10,533 nucleotides of DNA from Acidobacteriota bacterium (GTDB lineage: Bacteria; Acidobacteriota; Terriglobia; UBA7540), in the NCBI GenBank assembly GCA_021827255.1, contig JAKAWO010000082.1:1-10533 (forward strand), read 5' to 3'. The notes under the pieces were generated by a model. It was not told the origin of the DNA, searched no databases, and saw only the letters and a list, made by a program, of their open reading frames with translations. The number at the start of each line of letters is the position of its first letter. The first letter of the stretch is position 1. The position numbers were made by a program, and so were the translations under genes. Of this stretch, positions 6,328 to 10,533 are shown in pieces.

Positions 6328-7887
6328 TCAGCCCAGCGCGGGGACGGAACGGCGGCGCTCCACCGCAGCAGCCCTGCGGCGGTCGAAGTAGCGGCTGTAG
6401 ATGCCGATCATCACCTTGAGGGACCAGTGGGCCAGAAATCCGCCTTTCTTGGCCTTCACGCTGTCCGCTGAGACGCCCTGCCCGCCGTAAATTTTTCGGA
6501 AAGCTTTGCACCCAAACAGGTAGGCGATCTTGCCCGCCAGCGGCCAGGAGCGAGCCTCGCCGTTCTGGATCCGCCGAAGCGAGGCGCGGAAGGAATAATA
6601 GGTGTCCCAGCATCTTTCATTTTCGGCGAGCAATTGCTGGGGGGTGATTTGAGCATGGTCAATGATTTCGACCGGCTTGAGCGGCTTCAGCCAGTAGCGG
6701 TCCACCTTGAGCCGGGTTGTGTGCTTGGGGACGTAACCCGGTTTGTCCTGATGCTTCAGGTCGCTGACCATCTCATAAAAATCTTTTGTCCCCGGGTAAG
6801 GGGCGTAAAAGGTGAACTGGGCCGCCATGGCGCCCGAACCCAGGGCGAACTTGCGCATGGTTCGAATCGTCTGAACGGTGTCCGACTCCAAGCCGCAGAT
6901 GACCGAGCCGAGGATCCAGATGCCGTGCTCCTGAATCGTGTGGATGGCGTCCACCATTTTCTGGCCCACGGGATTCCACTGTTTACCGGCGCTCTTGAGC
7001 CCCTCTTCGGAAAAGGACTCAACCCCGATCAGCGCCCCGCGGACGCGCATTTTGTCGTGCATGGCGGTCAGATATTCCTCATCGGTGACGGCCTCGGCGG
7101 TCATCTGCGTCACGCCGAACATGTCGCGCGGAACGGCGCGGTCGTACTCATCAAACAATTTGAACCGCTCTTCGCGGACCTGCTCCAGCTCCTTGCGCTT
7201 GGCGGGGCTGGGCTCGCGGGCGATGCGGCCTAGCGTCGCCGGGTTGAAATTGTCATCGGCGAAGAGCAGGCATCGGTAACCCATGCGATAGAGCTCATTT
7301 GCTTCCTCGATGATTTTGTCGTTCAGGCGCTGGCGCGGGCGCCGTCCGTCCGTGACCCAGACGGAGCAAAAGCTGCAATTTTCCGGACAGCCCGCCACGG
7401 TTTGGACTGAAGGGAAAAAGTATTTCGAGGTGTCGAGGAGGTCCCATCGCGCCGGGAGCATGGCTTCGCCCGGCAGGCGCCCGCCGTCGTAGCGGCGCTG
7501 GAGCTTGCCGTCGAGGACATCCTGAATGACCGTGGGCCAGACCACATCGCCGTTGCCGGTGATCACGGCGTCAGCGCCCATTTCGATCGGCTCCAGAGGA
7601 AAAATTGTGGGGTGAACCCCTCCCATGATCACCGTCGCGCCTTTTCGCTTGGCGGTGGCGAGGGTTCGGTAGCCGGAAAGGCAGTTCCCTGTGTTGATCC
7701 CGATGCCGACAATGTCGCCGGGGTGGATAATATCCGGGTTGAGCCTTTGAATGGTCTCATCCACAATAACTGGCTCGCCGAAAACGTCCGGCGGAGTGGC
7801 CTGGGCAATAACAAAAAGCCAGCGGGGCGTGATAAAGCTGTATCCCACCGTCGAATTTGCGGGATTCACCAAAATGAGTTTGGGCAT
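6328..7887 (-). CDS. B12-binding-type radical SAM protein, product unknown
   Basis: A 519-residue protein. The ATG at 7887 (MPKLILVNPANSTVGYSF) is chosen over one at 7902 because AAGGAGG lies just upstream of it (gap only 3 bases), while nothing like a ribosome binding site precedes 7902. Residues 1-140 form a Rossmann-like cobalamin-binding-type domain (VGIGINTGNC, VIMGGVHPTIFPLEPIEMGADAVITG). It has no DxHxxG motif, which is usual for class B radical SAM proteins. The radical SAM core carries C167-x3-C171-x2-C174 (AGCPENCSFC) for the [4Fe-4S] cluster, then LLFADDNF (about 207-214) and ALIGVESFSEEGL (about 285-297). The C-terminal region (about 360-519) is family-specific and ends in a basic RRR-rich tail. 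Homologues are mostly annotated only by domain; methyl transfer or another carbon-centred reaction is possible. It stands alone and is convergent with the GH genes. Confidence 0.9.
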   Translation of the reverse strand: MPKLILVNPANSTVGYSFITPRWLFVIAQATPPDVFGEPVIVDETIQRLNPDIIHPGDIVGIGINTGNCLSGYRTLATAKRKGATVIMGGVHPTIFPLEPIEMGADAVITGNGDVVWPTVIQDVLDGKLQRRYDGGRLPGEAMLPARWDLLDTSKYFFPSVQTVAGCPENCSFCSVWVTDGRRPRQRLNDKIIEEANELYRMGYRCLLFADDNFNPATLGRIAREPSPAKRKELEQVREERFKLFDEYDRAVPRDMFGVTQMTAEAVTDEEYLTAMHDKMRVRGALIGVESFSEEGLKSAGKQWNPVGQKMVDAIHTIQEHGIWILGSVICGLESDTVQTIRTMRKFALGSGAMAAQFTFYAPYPGTKDFYEMVSDLKHQDKPGYVPKHTTRLKVDRYWLKPLKPVEIIDHAQITPQQLLAENERCWDTYYSFRASLRRIQNGEARSWPLAGKIAYLFGCKAFRKIYGGQGVSADSVKAKKGGFLAHWSLKVMIGIYSRYFDRRRAAAVERRRSVPALG

Positions 7888-7890
7888 TTC

Positions 7891-7897
7891 CCTCCTT
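7891..7897 (-). promoter_or_regulatory. Ribosome binding site that sets the radical SAM start
   Basis: On the - strand AAGGAGG is followed by GAA and then the ATG at 7887. The 3-base gap is shorter than usual, but the match to the 16S tail is complete. The alternative ATG at 7902 sits upstream of this site with no purine-rich stretch before it. Confidence 0.6.
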
Positions 7898-8326
7898 TCC
7901 ATGCGCGACTACGAGTTGCAGAATTCAAAAGCGCAGGTCTCGGCTGCTCCCGGCGGGTAACCGGAAAAGCGTAACCGTTCCGCCCGGCGACGAGACTGCG
8001 GCAGGCCGCCAAAGCCTTCCAGTCCGCCTGCAACGTGCAACCTTCCGATCAATCTTCTGGCCGCTCCCTGCGATGGCGGCCGGATGTCCCGGGTCGTCGA
8101 AGCCGAGCGATCTGAACTTCCCCTGCGCCCAAGGGCAGGAACGGCAGGGGCGCCCGATGACTTGGCGATTCCATCGCCTTCGCGCTAAGGGAACCAGGGT
8201 ATTTCAGGGATTAATTCGCGTAGGTCACCGTTAGCGAAAGAATAAGGAACGCTCATCGAGTCTCAAAAGCGCGGCCGCCTGACTCCATCGAGCTGCCAAC
8301 TGAAAGCCCGCTGCAAACCGCTCGTA

Positions 8327-8354
8327 AGTATAAACTAAGCATAGGGGTTTGCAA
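8327..8354 (-). promoter_or_regulatory. Candidate sigma70-type promoter for the radical SAM gene
   Basis: Read on the - strand, TTGCAA (8354-8349) is followed after 16 bases by TATACT (8332-8327). The -10 matches consensus at 5 of 6 positions and the -35 at 4 of 6. The area is AT-richer than its surroundings. Transcription would start near 8320 and give a leader of roughly 430 bases before the ATG at 7887. This is a pattern match only. Confidence 0.35.
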
Positions 8355-8596
8355 GGGAAAGTTTTGCGGAACCGGACGCCGCGCCCGGGGAGGTTTTGGC
8401 GCCTTGCCCAGACGGAAGAGCCTCGGCGGCCAATCTCAAGCCTGGCGGGGTGGCAGGAGCTACCGCAAAATGCCTCGACCGTGCCCGACAGCTTTACATA
8501 AATTTAACCCGGGCGAGGAAACGGCGGGGCGCGAGTTGGCGTCCAACTTTGTATGGCAAACGAATGTCCGGTCGGCGATTCATGGACGCCGAAGGT

Positions 8597-8601
8597 GGAG
8601 G
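8597..8601 (+). promoter_or_regulatory. Ribosome binding site that sets the LTxxQ protein start
   Basis: GGAGG ends 5 bases before the ATG at 8607, an ideal spacing. The earlier in-frame ATG at 8553 has no such site, so the shorter protein is preferred. Confidence 0.7.
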
Positions 8602-8606
8602 CAAGG

Positions 8607-9080
8607 ATGACGGAGGGAACGCGAAGGGCGTTTGGGTTGGACGATAGTTACCTATTGAAGTGGAGAGCCGGCGGCCGCTCCGACCGGGCAAGAACGCTGT
8701 TGTTTGTGGCCGGGGTCTCCATTATGATGCTGGTCGGATTCAAGATGCTGTCCGGAGCTGCGCTGCCGCAGCGCGGCGGGCCGCGAAGGCGCGGGCCCAT
8801 GGGTCCAAACCAAGAACTGGCGCGGCTGAGCAAACGCCTTCATCTTACGGCGGCGCAGAAAGCGCAGATCAAACCCATCTTGAGGGAACAGCGCCGGGAG
8901 ATGATGGCCCTGCGGCAGAAGGCTTCGCTCTCGCGTGAAGATCGAATGGCGAAGTTTCGCGCCATTCACCAGCGGACGGCGGATAAAATTCGCTCCGTGC
9001 TGACGCCCGCGCAGCAGAAGCGATTCCAGCGCATGCAGCGCGCGCGGCTCCGGCGGTTCAGAGGCCGACCGCCAAAATAG
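8607..9080 (+). CDS. Membrane-anchored LTxxQ (Spy/CpxP-like) protein
   Basis: A 157-residue, strongly basic protein. A single hydrophobic segment (about residues 29-46, RTLLFVAGVSIMMLVGFKML) follows a 28-residue cytoplasmic-type N-terminus with several Arg and Lys. It is probably an uncleaved anchor, placing the rest in the periplasm. A Gly/Pro/Arg-rich linker (56-68) leads to an all-helical region with two LTxxQ motifs, L80-TAAQ84 and L132-TPAQ136, about 52 residues apart. This is the arrangement seen in the Spy/CpxP family of periplasmic stress chaperones and sensors, which form a helical cradle. Those are soluble after signal peptide removal, whereas this one looks membrane-held. It is the first gene of a + strand run with the DUF2844 and DUF3443 genes, 78 bases upstream of the former. 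A periplasmic chaperone role is an inference. Confidence 0.8.
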   Translation: MTEGTRRAFGLDDSYLLKWRAGGRSDRARTLLFVAGVSIMMLVGFKMLSGAALPQRGGPRRRGPMGPNQELARLSKRLHLTAAQKAQIKPILREQRREMMALRQKASLSREDRMAKFRAIHQRTADKIRSVLTPAQQKRFQRMQRARLRRFRGRPPK

Positions 9081-9112
9081 CCGACGGGCATGGGCAAATC
9101 CTGGGGACCCGC

Positions 9113-9129
9113 GGCGTCCGGAAGACGCC
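9113..9129 (+). other. Small hairpin in the spacer before DUF2844
   Basis: GGCGTC (9113-9118) and GACGCC (9124-9129) form a perfect 6-bp stem around the loop CGGAA. There is no T-run, so termination is unlikely. It may simply tune expression between the LTxxQ gene and the DUF2844 gene. Confidence 0.35.
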
Positions 9130-9158
9130 CATACTCCAACCTGTCACGACGGAGGCCT

Positions 9159-9602
9159 ATGAAAATCGCTCTGGCGGTTCTTGTGGTTTCGCTCCTGGGA
9201 AGCGCTCCCGGTTGGGCGGTTCTCGGGGAGTATCAAAATTCGGTAGCCTCGGACCAGCACCGCCTGCGCGCTCAGGCGCAGGAGACGGTTCGGCAGGGCT
9301 ATTCGGTCGAGCAACTGAAAACGGCGGACGGCAGGACCGTCCGCGAATATGTTTCGCCGGCGGGCATCGTCTTCGGGATCGCATGGCAAGGACCCACGAT
9401 GCCCGACTTGCGGCAGTTACTGGGTTCCTACTTTGCCCGGGTGCAGCAGGCCGCCCAGTCGCGCCAACGGCGGCGCGGGCCGTTGGTCGTGACCACCAAG
9501 GACTTTGTGTTTGAGAGCGGAGGGCACATGCGGTTCTTCCGCGGGCGCGCTTACGTCCCCAGCCTTTTGCCCAAGAGCTTATCGGCGGAGGTGGTGCGAT
9601 GA
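9159..9602 (+). CDS. Secreted DUF2844 family protein
   Basis: A 147-residue protein. The ATG at 9159 is chosen because GGAGG (9151-9155) precedes it and a standard signal peptide starts there: MKIALAVLVVSLLGSAPGWA, probably cleaved at GWA|V (residue 20). An upstream in-frame ATG at 9090 would add 23 residues and bury the signal. The mature protein begins VLGEYQNSV. Its most recognisable block is TVREYVSPAGIVFGIAWQGPTMPDLRQLLGSYF (about residues 60-92), which I recognise from DUF2844 proteins of Burkholderia and relatives. No catalytic motif is visible. A basic patch SRQRRR (101-106) separates the block from a C-terminal segment with FESGGHMRFFRGRAYVP (118-134). Its stop overlaps the start of the DUF3443 gene by 4 bases (ATGA), so the two are very likely translated together. 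The molecular role of DUF2844 is not known to me. Confidence 0.9.
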   Translation: MKIALAVLVVSLLGSAPGWAVLGEYQNSVASDQHRLRAQAQETVRQGYSVEQLKTADGRTVREYVSPAGIVFGIAWQGPTMPDLRQLLGSYFARVQQAAQSRQRRRGPLVVTTKDFVFESGGHMRFFRGRAYVPSLLPKSLSAEVVR

Positions 9603-10533
9603 GGCGACCCCACGGATGGCGCGCAAGGCTCGCGCTCTACGCTCTCGTCCCGGCGGCGCTGGTGGGTCTGGCGAGTTGCGGAGGGGGCGGTTCGAGTCGC
9701 CCCCCAGCCTCGACCACTCCGGTGAGCAATACACAACCCATTGAAGCCAATTTCGGTCCTGCCAATAACTACACCAACGGACTTTTCACCAACGTCACGA
9801 TTTGCGCGCCGAGCAGCTCGAATTGCCAGACCGTCTCCGACGTGCTCGTGGACACAGGCTCCGAAGGACTGCGCCTGCTTTCCTCCGCCGTGACGCTTTC
9901 GCTGCCCGCCGAGACGGATTCGAGCGGCAACGACCTTCAGGAGTGCATGAGCTTTGCCGATGGCTCTTACCTCTGGGGTCCCGTCGTGAGCGCCGACGTG
10001 CAACTGGCCGGAGAAAAGGCCTCCTCCGTGCCGATCCAGATCGTCAGCGCCCCGCCTTCGTTCGCCGTGCCCAACTCGTGTACGAGCGGCGGCGGGCCCG
10101 ATGAGAACACGGTCGCTTCGCTCGGAGCGAACGGCATTCTGGGGATCGGGAACTTTCGGCACGACTGCGGCGGCGCGTGCACCTCCTCGTCCACCGCCCC
10201 GAAGCTCTACTACCTTTGCCCTAACTCCGTCTGCCAGTCGGTCACGGTTGCGCTCACGGGCCAGGTCCAGAACCCGGTGTGGTTGTTCGCGCGAGATAAC
10301 AACGGGCTCTTGATTTCAATGCCCTCGGTTTCCGCCGGCGGAGCGCCAAGCGCCTCCGGGTCGCTGATCTTCGGCATTGGAACGCAGTCCGACAATGCGC
10401 TCGGCAACGCCGTGATTTACACGACCGACTCCAGCGGCAACTTCCAAACCACGTATAACGGCATAGCCTACAGCAGCAGCTTTATTGACTCCGGGTCGAA
10501 TGCTATCTTTTTCCTCGACCACGCCACGCTCGG
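9599..10533 (+). CDS. DUF3443 lipoprotein with pepsin-like aspartic peptidase motifs (3' end outside window)
   Basis: The frame is open from the ATG at 9599 to the window edge, giving 311 complete codons. GGAGG (9587-9591) lies 7 bases upstream. The N-terminus is a lipoprotein signal with lipobox LASC, lipidated Cys27, then a Gly/Ser linker, so the protein is membrane-tethered outside the cytoplasm. I recognise the DUF3443 family by VLVDTGSEGLRLLSSA, NGILGIG and FGIGTQSDNALGN. Landmarks of a two-lobed pepsin-type peptidase appear in order: DTGS (D85), SFADGS (F119, where the pepsin flap has Tyr), NGILGIG (about 178-184) and a second DSGS (D297). Eight cysteines (69, 76, 116, 161, 190, 194, 207, 212) could form disulfides. 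DUF3443 is officially uncharacterised; peptidase activity is my inference. The overlap with DUF2844 points to a shared function. The end of the second lobe is missing only because the window stops. Confidence 0.92.
   Translation, partial: MRRPHGWRARLALYALVPAALVGLASCGGGGSSRPPASTTPVSNTQPIEANFGPANNYTNGLFTNVTICAPSSSNCQTVSDVLVDTGSEGLRLLSSAVTLSLPAETDSSGNDLQECMSFADGSYLWGPVVSADVQLAGEKASSVPIQIVSAPPSFAVPNSCTSGGGPDENTVASLGANGILGIGNFRHDCGGACTSSSTAPKLYYLCPNSVCQSVTVALTGQVQNPVWLFARDNNGLLISMPSVSAGGAPSASGSLIFGIGTQSDNALGNAVIYTTDSSGNFQTTYNGIAYSSSFIDSGSNAIFFLDHATL

Larger units (their letters stand above)
7888..8606. other. 719-bp intergenic region between divergent genes
   Basis: I find no convincing gene here. 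Frames open on either strand are short, have poor starts and no recognisable product. The left two-thirds, as the - strand would transcribe them, contain several hairpins: CCCCTGC (8120-8126) with GCAGGGG (8144-8150), which encloses GCCC-AA-GGGC (8127-8136); GGCGAT-TCC-ATCGCC (8164-8178); and TTCGCGCTAA (8179-8188) with TTAGCGAA (8231-8238), imperfect. The right end, before the LTxxQ gene, has GGTGGC-AGGA-GCTACC (8449-8464) and an AT-rich island TTTACATAAATTTAA (8493-8507). That island could be part of a + strand promoter, but I see no good -35 element. Confidence 0.6.

Noticed and set aside
7888..8350. Cobalamin riboswitch in the leader of the B12-type radical SAM gene
   Set aside because: The - strand was read for the B12 box (GCCAGGAGACC-like) and the GCCACTG element; neither was found.
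8404..8466. Possible c-di-GMP-I (GEMM) riboswitch before the LTxxQ gene
   Set aside because: GACGGAAGAGCCTC and GGTGGCAGGAGCTACC recall parts of the GEMM consensus, but the diagnostic GGCAAACC and GACGCAAAGCC strands and the hairpin between them are missing.
8404..8610. Short basic open frame in the intergenic region
   Set aside because: It starts with TTG, has no ribosome binding site, shows no recognisable motif and runs into the true start of the LTxxQ gene.
1..10533. CRISPR array, tRNA, rRNA, insertion sequence or phage genes
   Set aside because: No regularly spaced repeats, no tRNA-like cloverleaf, no transposase motifs and no terminal inverted repeats were seen anywhere in the window.

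Overview
The window is GC-rich, densely coded bacterial DNA, and most of its proteins carry export signals. It most resembles a soil or sediment bacterium of the Acidobacteriota. That placement is inferred from the mix of secreted glycoside hydrolases, a DUF2844/DUF3443 pair, an LTxxQ protein and a B12-type radical SAM protein; there is no rRNA or marker gene here to confirm it.

Left part (1-6215, all + strand): the last codons of what looks like a secreted glycoside hydrolase; a small exported or membrane protein of unknown function (122-616); a complete secreted GH116 enzyme of the GBA2/beta-glucosidase type (821-3214) with both catalytic acids visible; a small cytoplasmic SAM-dependent methyltransferase (3275-3808); and a large exported TIM-barrel protein resembling GH36/raffinose synthase-like enzymes (3888-6215). 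Together they suggest a glycan-degradation locus acting outside the cytoplasm. No transporter or regulator is visible.

Middle part (6216-8606): a GC-rich hairpin lies between convergent genes, then a 519-residue B12-binding-type radical SAM protein on the - strand (6328-7887). After that comes the only long stretch without a gene, 7888-8606. It sits between divergent genes and holds a candidate - strand promoter and several hairpins. If that promoter is real, the radical SAM mRNA has a leader of roughly 430 nt.

Right part (8607-10533, + strand): a compact envelope gene set. It consists of a membrane-anchored, very basic protein with two LTxxQ motifs (Spy/CpxP-like), a secreted DUF2844 protein, and a DUF3443 lipoprotein cut by the window edge. 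The last two overlap by 4 bases. The DUF3443 protein shows the sequence landmarks of a two-lobed pepsin-like aspartic peptidase (DTGS, flap-like FADGS, NGILGIG, DSGS). This is the most interesting observation in the window.
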